From Bacillota bacterium (GTDB lineage: Bacteria; Bacillota; Clostridia; Acetivibrionales; JAKOSZ01): 11,185 nucleotides of DNA. Positions 1 to 7,105 of the stretch are shown piece after piece. The stretch lies in NCBI GenBank assembly GCA_029776555.1, contig JAKOSZ010000090.1:1-11185 (forward strand), given 5' to 3'. The translations under genes were made by a program, and so were the position numbers. The notes under the pieces were generated by a model. The model searched no databases. It was not told the origin of the DNA and was given only the letters and a program-made list of their open reading frames with translations. Each line of letters opens with the position of its first letter. Positions within the stretch are counted from its first letter, which is position 1.

Positions 1-462
1 GCAACTCTGCAAGCATTGAAGGAAGGAGCGCGCCTCCTTGGAGGGAGTCAGAGGAAGAAAGTTAAAGGATTAGCGCACTACCTGATGGAAAACTGGGAAG
101 GTATATCAAAATTACCCGAGGAGGAACGGCTTGGAGCAATTGAGGGGCAGGTAAGGCATACACTTGCCCGGCGGATGAAACGGATAGGCGCCAGGTGGAC
201 ACCAGAAGGAGCAGACCGGATGGGGCGGCTTTTAGCGGACAAGGCTAATAATGAGTTGCGCAAACATCTCCAGCAGAGACCAGGCGCATTATCTGGTTTA
301 GTAGAATCTGAGGTTGTAGTTGAAAAGCAAGCATCACATGGAAAGGAAGACCTCGAGGCTTGGCTTAGGGCCTCAATGCCGGCATTGAGAGGACCTTTTG
401 CCTGGAAACCTTGGATTAAGTATGTGTTGAAAGAAATCGGGACTATTCAGTGGACAGCTTAA
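1..462 (+). CDS. ISLre2-family (UPF0236-type) transposase, C-terminal part, cut by the window edge
   Basis: The reading frame is open from base 1, so the gene begins outside the window and only about 153 C-terminal residues are visible. Family resemblance, by memory of the UPF0236/ISLre2 group, rests on the stretch around NWEGI, then GAIEGQVRHTLARRM, then ARWTPEGADRMGRLLADKAN. This matches the pattern of an acidic residue followed by GHV-H, a basic run, and a W-x-x-x-GAD/N-M-x-R-L motif near the end of these proteins. Such enzymes are DDE-type transposases of elements usually around 1.5-2 kb; full proteins are about 400-500 residues, so roughly two thirds is missing from view. The Glu of IEGQV may be the last catalytic acid, which is inference. 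The right end of the element must lie between this stop codon and the promoter of the next gene; a CTCTTGACAC sequence at 491-500 could be part of the terminal repeat, but the left end is not available for comparison. Confidence 0.72.
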   Translation, partial: ATLQALKEGARLLGGSQRKKVKGLAHYLMENWEGISKLPEEERLGAIEGQVRHTLARRMKRIGARWTPEGADRMGRLLADKANNELRKHLQQRPGALSGLVESEVVVEKQASHGKEDLEAWLRASMPALRGPFAWKPWIKYVLKEIGTIQWTA

Positions 463-541
463 AAATCATACAGGGAGTTTCACCTACTAACTCTTGACAC
501 AGACAAGACAAGCCGCAGAAATAAACCAAAGGGCGGCGATG

Positions 542-550
542 TGATATAAT
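542..550 (+). promoter_or_regulatory. Extended -10 promoter for the first URO-D-like gene
   Basis: TGATATAAT is an exact extended -10 element (TG-N-TATAAT). It ends 33 bases before the ATG at 584, leaving room for a short leader with the GGGAGGG ribosome binding site at 570-576. No good -35 lies 16-18 bases upstream, as expected for an extended -10 promoter. A perfect TTGACA at 494-499 is too far away (45 bases) to pair with it and may belong to the insertion-sequence end. Confidence 0.55.
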
Positions 551-583
551 GTTAAGGTAAACATATGGGGGGAGGGCTGTCCT

Positions 584-1816
584 ATGACACAGGACGCGGC
601 AGTGTTGAGAAAGCTGGCTTTCGAATACCTTGAAATCGCCAACAGCGACAGGAACAAAGAAAACTTAAAGCTCCATCAGGCAGTGAACGATTTAAGGCCT
701 GTAAGGCCCATAGTCTTAATAAACGAACTGCCCTGGAATGAAATGAACATGGACGACGAGCTGACGCTAAAGTGCACCGACCCGTATCTTCGCAGAATAG
801 AATGGTTCTTGCGCAGCAATATCTACAAAAGCAGGCACATGCCCGCCGATATGGTTGTGCCTCCCTTTATTCCGGTGGAAAAAGTCATACACTCCACGGG
901 AATAGGCATTTCCGTAAAGGAGGAGATACTGGCAACGGACAAGACCAGCGGCATCGTGTCACATAGATACGAAGAAGTCCTGTCAACGGAAGAAGACTTG
1001 GATAAGCTCCACAATCCGGTTATAAGCTACGACAGGGAAGAAACCATGCGGCGCTATAACCTTTTGGGCGAAATCCTGGGAGACATAGTGCCCGTGAAAC
1101 TCACGGGAGTCACTGCCTATTATGTGGGGCCCTGGGATGACATAGTCAGGTTCCGCGGAGTGGAAAACATGCTGGTGGACCTGGTTGAACGCCCCGACTT
1201 CATGCACAGGATAGTCCAGAGGCTGACAGAAGCGAGCCTTTCCTACTTAGAACAGCTTGAAAAGCTGGACCTCCTGGACTGCGACCCATACGATTTGCAC
1301 TGCACCGCCGCCCGCGCCGCCGACCTGCCAGGCAAAGACTTCGACGGGCAGAAGGTCACCAGGAAGAACATCTGGGGCAGAGGCTATGCGCAGATATTCG
1401 GGGCCGTTTCCAGGGAAATGCACGATGAATTTGACATCCAATACATGATAAAGACCGTGGGCCAGTGCGGCCTTGTATACTACGGCTGCTGCGAACCCCT
1501 GGATAATAAAATCGACATTGTGGAGAAAATACCCAACCTTCGCAAGATTTCCGTTACGCCCTGGGCCGACGTCTATACAGCTGCCGAAGCAATCGGCGGC
1601 AAATACGTCCTGTCCGCAAAGCCCAACCCTGCATCAGTAGCGGTACCTTCACTGGACAGGGAGTATCTGAAGAAGGAAATAGGCGCCATTCTTGACGCCT
1701 GCAGGAAGAACGGCTGCTCCTGCGAAATAGTCCTCAAGGACATCAGCACCTGCTGCAGGAGGCCTCAAAACATCTTTGAATGGGAAGAGACCGTTATGGC
1801 CATGGTGAAAAACTGA
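584..1816 (+). CDS. URO-D/MtaA-superfamily protein, putative methyltransferase (copy 1)
   Basis: This 410-residue protein is related to uroporphyrinogen decarboxylase and to the MtaA/MtbA methylcobamide:coenzyme M methyltransferases. The family assignment rests on the TIM-barrel-like layout and C-terminal motifs. It is longer than classical HemE or MtaA (about 340-360 residues). Residues also conserved in the second copy at 9884-11131 include PW-x-EMN-x-DDELTLKC (Cys64), HCT (His239-Cys240), YYGCCEPL (Cys302-Cys303-Glu304), IPNLRKIS, and LKDIST near the C-terminus. MtaA-type enzymes bind zinc through His-x-Cys...Cys; here His and Cys are adjacent and a Cys-Cys pair follows about 60 residues later, so a thiol metal site is plausible but not proven. 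A true HemE role is unlikely, because no haem genes are nearby. A GGGAGGG ribosome binding site lies 7 bases before the ATG. The gene is monocistronic, convergent with the propeller gene, with a large hairpin between them. No corrinoid protein is encoded nearby. Substrate unknown. Confidence 0.85.
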   Translation: MTQDAAVLRKLAFEYLEIANSDRNKENLKLHQAVNDLRPVRPIVLINELPWNEMNMDDELTLKCTDPYLRRIEWFLRSNIYKSRHMPADMVVPPFIPVEKVIHSTGIGISVKEEILATDKTSGIVSHRYEEVLSTEEDLDKLHNPVISYDREETMRRYNLLGEILGDIVPVKLTGVTAYYVGPWDDIVRFRGVENMLVDLVERPDFMHRIVQRLTEASLSYLEQLEKLDLLDCDPYDLHCTAARAADLPGKDFDGQKVTRKNIWGRGYAQIFGAVSREMHDEFDIQYMIKTVGQCGLVYYGCCEPLDNKIDIVEKIPNLRKISVTPWADVYTAAEAIGGKYVLSAKPNPASVAVPSLDREYLKKEIGAILDACRKNGCSCEIVLKDISTCCRRPQNIFEWEETVMAMVKN

Positions 1817-1817
1817 A

Positions 1818-1898
1818 AGAACACAGGGGGACGCGACACAGGGGGACGGTTCTTTTGTGCACGGCACAGTGCACAAAAGAACCGTCCCCCTGTGTTCT
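1818..1898. repeat. Long palindromic repeat (REP/RAYT-like family) with a partially duplicated left arm
   Basis: Arms at 1836-1862 and 1869-1895 are perfect 27-base inverted repeats around a six-base loop (GGCACA), and each arm ends in the self-complementary GTGCAC. The outer 16 bases of the right arm (1883-1898) also pair with 1818-1833, because ACACAGGGGGACG occurs twice on the left with a 15-base period (1821-1833 and 1836-1848). Two alternative foldings are therefore possible, and the left arm carries one extra partial copy. The core GGGGGACGGTTCTTTTGTGC is, from memory, a dispersed repeat in clostridial genomes. It lies between the convergent genes ending at 1816 and 1919 and could block read-through from both sides. 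There is no U-run directly after the stem on either strand, so it is not a standard intrinsic terminator; a T-run at 1915-1920 overlaps the stop codon of the leftward gene. Confidence 0.85.
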
Positions 1899-1918
1899 AG
1901 GGTCAACGAAAGCCTTTT

Positions 1919-3361
1919 TTACCTCTTAGCCTTCGGTACGCATCCCCCGTCCTTCACCCAGACTTCACAGCCCTGGAAGGGGTTTGCGGTGCCCATGTAA
2001 AGCTTTCCGTCCTTGGTGGGCAAAAGGTTCCTCAGGCCGTAGTTGCAGGGGTTCCCCAGGCCGTTTAAGGTCACGGCCTTCCAGTTCACCCCGTCCCTGG
2101 ACACATAGAGGTCAAAGCCCATTTTCCTGAAGAAACCGCCATGAAGATCTCCCAACAGGCCAAGCAGAGGCCTTAAGTTGTATTTCTCCATTAAGCCGAT
2201 GATGCCGCCCGGATCCTTAAGCCAGCCGATAACAGCCGGCACCAGGTCCCTGTTGTCACTAAACTGGGATGAAATCAGGGGCGGGAGCAGGTCCGACCAG
2301 TCCCAGGTGCCAAGGTAGAACAGGTTTCCAAACCGCTTCAGCTGCCAGCAGTAGCCATTTGAAATATCTCCGAAGCCGGATGCGTATCTGGCAATATTTC
2401 TCCTGCCCGTAACAGGATTTGTAGGCAGCACTGGCTCTCCTCCCGCAATGACTTTCCAGCGATCGCACCTGTTGATGCGGATGAGGTCAAAAGGTTTCGG
2501 AGGGACAAATCTCCTGGAGGGGTCAATACTCACAATGGCAAAGGTAATGGCCGTGCCAACATAGACATGGTCGCGGAATACGCCCATGCTCAACGGTATT
2601 TCATTGAGAGCGTCGCCGGCTCCCTTGTCAACCACCAGCTTCCATCTGTCCTGCTGAGGCTGGGGGCCTTCCGTCCTCCATACCTCAAAGCCCCCCAGCG
2701 GCGCCGTCCCAACATATATGCGGCCGTTGAAGCTTACCATGGTAACGATTCCTCCCCTGGGGTTCTTGTTGGGGTTTCCTCCCTGGGGGGTTACCAGGGT
2801 CCATCCCTGCCTTTCCGGGTCTTCGGTGGCATAGAGCAGCGTATTCCCCTGGGTGGCATCTCCCAGTACCGCCATATAAAGCTTTCCGCCGTGAGTTATC
2901 ATTGCCCTGGTGGATGTGCCCGGGATGCTGGTTGTTAAAGGAGTCCAGTTCACGCCATCCACTGACTTCAGTATGACAATTCCGGGCCTTATGGTATAGG
3001 CGCCGGCGTACAGGGCCGTCTCGCCCTGGGGTGTCGTGTAGCGAACCATGAAGCGGAAACCTATTATGCCAAGCTGGGGCGGAGCCTTATACACCCTTTG
3101 CCAGCCTGCAGAACCGTCTTTTTTGTATCTCCAGATTTCCGCGTTCATATCCACGTTTTCCGGCTTGAAGACTTCCGGCACCTGAAGCCCCGGAAACACT
3201 CCAAGCCCTATGACGGAATAAACGATATTCCTTCCCGTACCTACATAAATATAGTCCCCCATTTCTTCCATGGACCAGGCATAGTTGTTCTGTTTCGCGT
3301 TATCGGGATTCTCACTGTCAAAACCGTTCACCGGAGTGATTTTAACAAAACCGTCCAGCAT
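1919..3361 (-). CDS. Beta-propeller repeat protein, function unknown
   Basis: This 480-residue protein is built from repeated blade-like units. Recurring turns of the type IYVGT, LYAGAY, LYMAVLGD, IYVGTAPLGGFEVWRTEG, VYVGTA, FYLGTWDW and LYMGTANPFQGCEVWVKDG alternate with SxDGVNW turns (SVDGVNW, SRDGVNW), which resemble the Asp-box/BNR turns of sialidase and sortilin-type propellers. Six or seven blades are likely. No catalytic set is recognisable, so enzyme and binding roles are both open. No signal peptide or membrane segment is visible, which is unusual for this kind of propeller. The frame can also begin at a GTG two codons upstream, at 3367, but the AAGGAAGG site abuts that GTG directly and lies 6 bases before the ATG at 3361; the ATG is therefore chosen. 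The gene diverges from the GH3 gene set and probably shares its control region. Confidence 0.7.
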   Translation of the reverse strand: MLDGFVKITPVNGFDSENPDNAKQNNYAWSMEEMGDYIYVGTGRNIVYSVIGLGVFPGLQVPEVFKPENVDMNAEIWRYKKDGSAGWQRVYKAPPQLGIIGFRFMVRYTTPQGETALYAGAYTIRPGIVILKSVDGVNWTPLTTSIPGTSTRAMITHGGKLYMAVLGDATQGNTLLYATEDPERQGWTLVTPQGGNPNKNPRGGIVTMVSFNGRIYVGTAPLGGFEVWRTEGPQPQQDRWKLVVDKGAGDALNEIPLSMGVFRDHVYVGTAITFAIVSIDPSRRFVPPKPFDLIRINRCDRWKVIAGGEPVLPTNPVTGRRNIARYASGFGDISNGYCWQLKRFGNLFYLGTWDWSDLLPPLISSQFSDNRDLVPAVIGWLKDPGGIIGLMEKYNLRPLLGLLGDLHGGFFRKMGFDLYVSRDGVNWKAVTLNGLGNPCNYGLRNLLPTKDGKLYMGTANPFQGCEVWVKDGGCVPKAKR

Positions 3362-3367
3362 AAACAC

Positions 3368-3375
3368 CCTTCCTT
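3368..3375 (-). promoter_or_regulatory. Ribosome binding site that decides the propeller start
   Basis: AAGGAAGG on the minus strand sits six bases from the ATG at 3361 and zero bases from the alternative GTG at 3367, favouring the ATG. Confidence 0.7.
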
Positions 3376-3402
3376 CTTTTTATTTTTCAGTTATTTTTCA
3401 GT

Positions 3403-3433
3403 ACATAATATGCTCGTATACGCATTATGTTTA
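3403..3433 (-). promoter_or_regulatory. Leftward promoter overlapped by a 28-base imperfect palindrome (candidate operator)
   Basis: On the minus strand TAAACA (3428-3433) and TATTAT (3405-3410) are separated by 17 bases, a reasonable sigma-A promoter about 40 bases before the propeller start. The same bases form an inverted repeat: ACATAAT at 3403-3409 mirrors ATTATGT at 3424-3430. Allowing a two-base bulge, the pairing continues through GC, and an inner CGTATACG palindrome lies at 3415-3422. The symmetrical site covers the -10 and touches the -35, as an operator for a dimeric repressor would. No regulator gene is in the window. The site also lies about 180 bases upstream of the rightward GH3 gene, so it could act on both directions. 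Confidence 0.5.
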
Positions 3434-3608
3434 CTTGTTTGAATTTTTTTGTTGAATAAAAGGAACAAAAGCAGTTTGAGCACGACAGCCGCCTTCCCTT
3501 CCCTGCCTTAAGCAGGAATTGCCTGGCGGGTATAGAATAAGGAATACATGGCCATCAGGAAGGATAAGTGCTGATACTGACAACTCCAAGGAAAGCGGGT
3601 ATTGGAAT

Positions 3609-5993
3609 ATGAAATACAAGGACGCTTCACTGCCCGTGGAAGAGCGCGTCAACGACCTTTTGCCGCGGATGACCCTTGACGAAAAACTGGCCCAGTTAGG
3701 CCACGCCAGACTGGGGGATGTAATAGCGGATTTGCAGACCATGAGCTTCTCCCTGGAAAAGGCGAGAAATAACATACCTTTTGGCTGCGGTTTCCTGTTC
3801 AGGATCGGGGGAGCCACAGACCTGCTTCCCGGAGAAATGGCCAGGCTGACCAACCGGATACAGAGGTATTTCATGGAAGAAACCCGCCTGGGCATACCCG
3901 TGTTGTTTATGACCGAAGCCACATCCGGGGTCTTAAGCCGCAATCATACCCTCTTTCCCCAGAATATCGGGGCCGGGGCCATGTTTAACGCTGAAATGGT
4001 CTACGAGATGGGAAACGCGGTCCGGAGAGAGATGCTGTCTACCGGGGAGCGGGCTGCGCTGGCGCCGGTGGTGGACGTCATCCGCGACCACCGCTATGGA
4101 AGGTACGAGGAGTCTTACGGCGAGGACGCCTACCTGGTGTCCCAGTGCGGCATGGCATACACAAAAGGGATGCAGGGAGAATCCCTTAAAAACGGTATTG
4201 CCGCAACGCTGAAGCACTACGTGGCCCAGGGCATCAGCGACGGAGGCCGAAACTGCGCCCCGGTACACATCGGAGACGGCGAACTGCTTGACCAGTATGC
4301 CCTGCCCTTTGAGGCCGCCATCCGGGAAGCAAAGGCCGCCTGCGTAATGGCAGCCTACCATGAGATAAACGGCGTCCCCTGCCACGTGTCCAAAAGGCTT
4401 TTAAAGGAAATACTCCGGGACAAGTTTGGCTTTGAAGGGGTCATAACCTCCGACGGCAACGGCATACAGCTGGTCAAGAACTTCCACGATTACTGCGAGA
4501 CCATGGAGGAGGCGGTTATTCTCTGCCTCACCGCGGGAATTGAGCTGGAACTGGGCTATGCCTTCAGGAGGTACTTAAAGAAGCTGGTCCTGGAGGATAA
4601 AGTGGATTCCGCCGTCATAGACAGCGCTGTCAGAAGGATCCTGACCCTTAAGTTTAAGCTGGGACTGTTTGACAACCCCTATGTGGATGAGACCCTGGCG
4701 GACAGAACAGTCTGTTCAGCGGAGCACAGGGCCGTAGCCAGGAAGATGGCCTTGCAGTCCATGACCCTGCTGAAAAATGACAAGGGGATTTTGCCCCTGT
4801 CCAAAAATATGCGCAGCATCGCGGTGGTGGGCCCCCTGGCCGACAAAAAGGAGTTTGCCTACAGCGATTATTCATATCCCACCCACTTCAAGGAGATGTA
4901 CTACAATTCGGAGGGCAAGACGGAGGAAGAAGTCATAGCCCGCACCCTCTTCTTCAAGAGGAAGGAGACCACATACGAGCGCCTGTTCCATGCCGCCAAA
5001 ACCGTCTGCCAGGCCATAAGGGATAAGGTATCCCCCGGCACGGAAGTCCACTTCGCCCAGGGGTTAAAAGACACGTACAACTACCACAACGACCCGGATT
5101 TCTTCTCGCTGGAAGAAGCGGCTGAGGCCGCCGCCAAGGCCGATGTGGTCATTGCCGTGTGCGGGGACACCAGCGGCATGGGAATGGACAACGACAGCGG
5201 CGAATCGGTGGACAGGGTGGAACCCCGCCTTTCCGATGAACAGCGCCGGCTCCTTATGGAATTAAAGAAACAGGAAAAACCGGTTGTCCTTGTGCTGTGC
5301 AACGGAAGGCCCCTTGAACTCTCCTACGAGAGCGAAAACATGGACGCCATACTGGAGGCCTGGAGGCCCGGCATGGAAGGCGGCGATGCCATTGCCGATG
5401 TGCTGTTTGGCGATTACAACCCGGCAGGCCGGCTGCCTGTGACCCTTCCCAGGCATGTGGGCCAGCTGCCGGTATACTATTCCCAGCACTCCACCGGCAA
5501 AAAACAGTTCTGGAGAAACAGGTACCTGGAAATGGGCATCGAGCCCCTGTACCCCTTCGGCTATGGTTTGAGCTATACTTCCTTTACGTATGAAGACATT
5601 TCAATGTCACAAATGGAAAATGGTATCAATGTCAAGGTTACCGTCCGGAACACCGGCCCCCGCGATGGAGAAGAGGTAGTCCAGGTGTATGCGCGCAAGA
5701 GGTTCACATCGGTGAAGCAGCCGGAAAGGGAGCTGAAAGCCTACAGTCGGGTGGCAATAGCAAAGGGAGAACAGGTCACCGTCGAGTTTGACATCCTCTA
5801 TGACTCCCTTGCCTATCACAACATCGACCAGCGCCTTGTGCTTGAAAACTGCACCCTGGATCTGATGGTAGGCTCGTCTTCTGAGAATATACACGGGGAG
5901 CAGACCTTTAAGCTCATGTTTGAAGGAGGCTTAAGGGAAGTAAACAGGAGGGTGTTTACCAACCCGTCAAGGTTGGTTGCCAATCCCCCATAA
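3609..5993 (+). CDS. Glycoside hydrolase family 3 (beta-glucosidase/beta-xylosidase type)
   Basis: This 794-residue protein has the usual three-domain GH3 build. The N-terminal TIM barrel begins with the hallmark SLPVEERVNDLLPRMTLDEKLAQL and carries YEESYGEDAYLVS, LKHYVAQG and FGFEGVITSDGNG, in which Asp282 is the expected nucleophile. The alpha/beta sandwich starts near SMTLLKND (about residue 384) and contains GESVDR, whose Glu532 is the likely acid/base. YPFGYGLSYTSF (about 647) and a fibronectin-III-like tail (VKVTVRNTGPRDGEEVVQVY, about 674 onward) follow. It hydrolyses terminal beta-linked sugars, but the exact substrate cannot be read from sequence. No signal peptide is seen, so it probably acts in the cytoplasm. 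The frame extends upstream to a TTG at 3519; the ATG at 3609 is preferred because family alignment begins right there, although its nearest AAGGAAAG (3588-3595) is 13 bases away, a weak spacing. A small hairpin (3499-3518) lies in the leader. First gene of the rightward set. Confidence 0.93.
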   Translation: MKYKDASLPVEERVNDLLPRMTLDEKLAQLGHARLGDVIADLQTMSFSLEKARNNIPFGCGFLFRIGGATDLLPGEMARLTNRIQRYFMEETRLGIPVLFMTEATSGVLSRNHTLFPQNIGAGAMFNAEMVYEMGNAVRREMLSTGERAALAPVVDVIRDHRYGRYEESYGEDAYLVSQCGMAYTKGMQGESLKNGIAATLKHYVAQGISDGGRNCAPVHIGDGELLDQYALPFEAAIREAKAACVMAAYHEINGVPCHVSKRLLKEILRDKFGFEGVITSDGNGIQLVKNFHDYCETMEEAVILCLTAGIELELGYAFRRYLKKLVLEDKVDSAVIDSAVRRILTLKFKLGLFDNPYVDETLADRTVCSAEHRAVARKMALQSMTLLKNDKGILPLSKNMRSIAVVGPLADKKEFAYSDYSYPTHFKEMYYNSEGKTEEEVIARTLFFKRKETTYERLFHAAKTVCQAIRDKVSPGTEVHFAQGLKDTYNYHNDPDFFSLEEAAEAAAKADVVIAVCGDTSGMGMDNDSGESVDRVEPRLSDEQRRLLMELKKQEKPVVLVLCNGRPLELSYESENMDAILEAWRPGMEGGDAIADVLFGDYNPAGRLPVTLPRHVGQLPVYYSQHSTGKKQFWRNRYLEMGIEPLYPFGYGLSYTSFTYEDISMSQMENGINVKVTVRNTGPRDGEEVVQVYARKRFTSVKQPERELKAYSRVAIAKGEQVTVEFDILYDSLAYHNIDQRLVLENCTLDLMVGSSSENIHGEQTFKLMFEGGLREVNRRVFTNPSRLVANPP

Positions 5994-6148
5994 AAGGGCC
6001 ATTCCCTAGGGCCGCCTGCCTCATTTCCCCGGCGACAAAAGCGGACGGTCCCGGTGGGAGGTTTAATGCTGCTTAACCGGAGTTTTTCAAAAAAAGGCTT
6101 TAGAACGCATGAACGGCAGGAATTTTAACGAAACAGGAGGGTATTGTC

Positions 6149-7090
6149 ATGAAGTGGGTTAAACAGGTGCCCGTAGTTGACAGCGACTGGTGGAGGATTT
6201 GCCTGATGCCGGACCTGGGCGAGTTAAACGGCCCTGATCCCAAGCGCCAGCACATAGTGGACCATGGATTTATCCGGGCTAAAAACGGCAAGTGGGTGCT
6301 CTGGGCATGTATACGGGGTACCGCCGTTGGCCGGCTGTTCTACGGCTGGATGGGGGATTCGCTGGAGGAAGGCCCCTGGGAGCCCATTGGAATTGTCGCC
6401 CGGGCCCGGGCGGAATGCGGGGAGCAGACCCGGCCGGATGAACTGATAGGAGCTCCTTTTTTTGCCCAGTTTGACGGCAGCTATTACTGCTTTTACCATT
6501 CGGGAGATGACAGTTGCCGGGGTATCTGCCTTATGACATCCGAAGACGGCGTAAACTACACCCGCAGGCTGAACGAGCAGGGTCGTTCCATGCTGATACC
6601 CCAGAGCGGCCGCGATGCTATGGTCTTAAAGATCGGCTCCAGTTACTTTGCCTATTCCACCATCTCCACGGTGGCAAAGGACGGCTGGCCCCGGGGCTTT
6701 GTCATTGTCAGGACTTCAAAGGATTTAAAGCGCTGGTCTGACTACACCGTCGTTTCTGAGGGCGGGATAGCCGGAAACGGGGTTGTCAGCGCCGAAAGTC
6801 CCTTTGTGGTGGAGCTTGACGGCTATTTTTACCTCTTCCGCTCCTCCTCCATTGACTTTAATACCTACGTGTACCGTTCCACGAACCCCTTTAATTTCGG
6901 TATAAACGATGACTCCATGCTGATTGCCAAATTCTCCATTAAAGCGCCTGAGATAATCCATTTTAACGGGCAGTACTACATAAGCGACCTGGCCGACTTC
7001 CAGGGAATCAAGCTGGCAAAGCTGCGCTGGAACGAGGATGACTGCCAGCTTTCCCCGGATGACCGCATACTTAAAATTTTTGAAAGCTGA
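6149..7090 (+). CDS. GH43/GH32-like five-bladed propeller glycoside hydrolase
   Basis: This 313-residue protein has the pattern of five-bladed furanosidase propellers (the GH43/GH32/GH62/GH117 kind). Three acidic positions fit the usual order: Asp38 in IVDHGFIRAKNGKWVLW, Asp156 in GRDAMVLKIGSSYFAYST (compare the RDP motif), and Glu216 in SAESPFVVELDGYFYLF (compare the ECP motif). Blade-ending turns such as SEDGVNYTRR and SKDLKRWSDY, and the final GQYYISDLADFQGIKLAKLRW, are typical. The exact family is uncertain; arabinofuranosidase, xylosidase or a related exo-activity would suit. The protein has no signal peptide. An AGGAGGG site (6135-6141) lies 7 bases before the ATG. The 155-base gap after the GH3 gene holds only a weak bulged hairpin, so both genes may be transcribed together, and the next gene follows after 15 bases. 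It probably works with the GH3 enzyme on one imported oligosaccharide. Confidence 0.75.
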   Translation: MKWVKQVPVVDSDWWRICLMPDLGELNGPDPKRQHIVDHGFIRAKNGKWVLWACIRGTAVGRLFYGWMGDSLEEGPWEPIGIVARARAECGEQTRPDELIGAPFFAQFDGSYYCFYHSGDDSCRGICLMTSEDGVNYTRRLNEQGRSMLIPQSGRDAMVLKIGSSYFAYSTISTVAKDGWPRGFVIVRTSKDLKRWSDYTVVSEGGIAGNGVVSAESPFVVELDGYFYLFRSSSIDFNTYVYRSTNPFNFGINDDSMLIAKFSIKAPEIIHFNGQYYISDLADFQGIKLAKLRWNEDDCQLSPDDRILKIFES

Positions 7091-7105
7091 AAAGGAGATG
7101 GGGAA

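Noticed and set aside
494..522. TTGACA as a -35 element for the first URO-D-like gene
   Set aside because: Its distance to TATAAT is 45 bases, and no acceptable -10 lies 16-18 bases downstream.
2567..2938. 123-codon rightward frame inside the propeller gene
   Set aside because: Lies opposite the well-supported leftward gene with no own ribosome site; a shadow frame.
3430..3457. Rightward promoter TTTACT-16-TTGAAT for the GH3 gene
   Set aside because: Each hexamer matches only four of six consensus bases in an AT-rich stretch; could be chance.
3519..3608. TTG start 30 codons upstream for the GH3 protein
   Set aside because: No ribosome site precedes it, the extra residues do not look like a signal peptide, and family similarity begins at the ATG at 3609.
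6054..6090. Possible terminator between the GH3 and GH43-like genes
   Set aside because: GGTTTAA and TTAACC form a stem of only about six pairs with a bulge before a short T-run; too weak to call.
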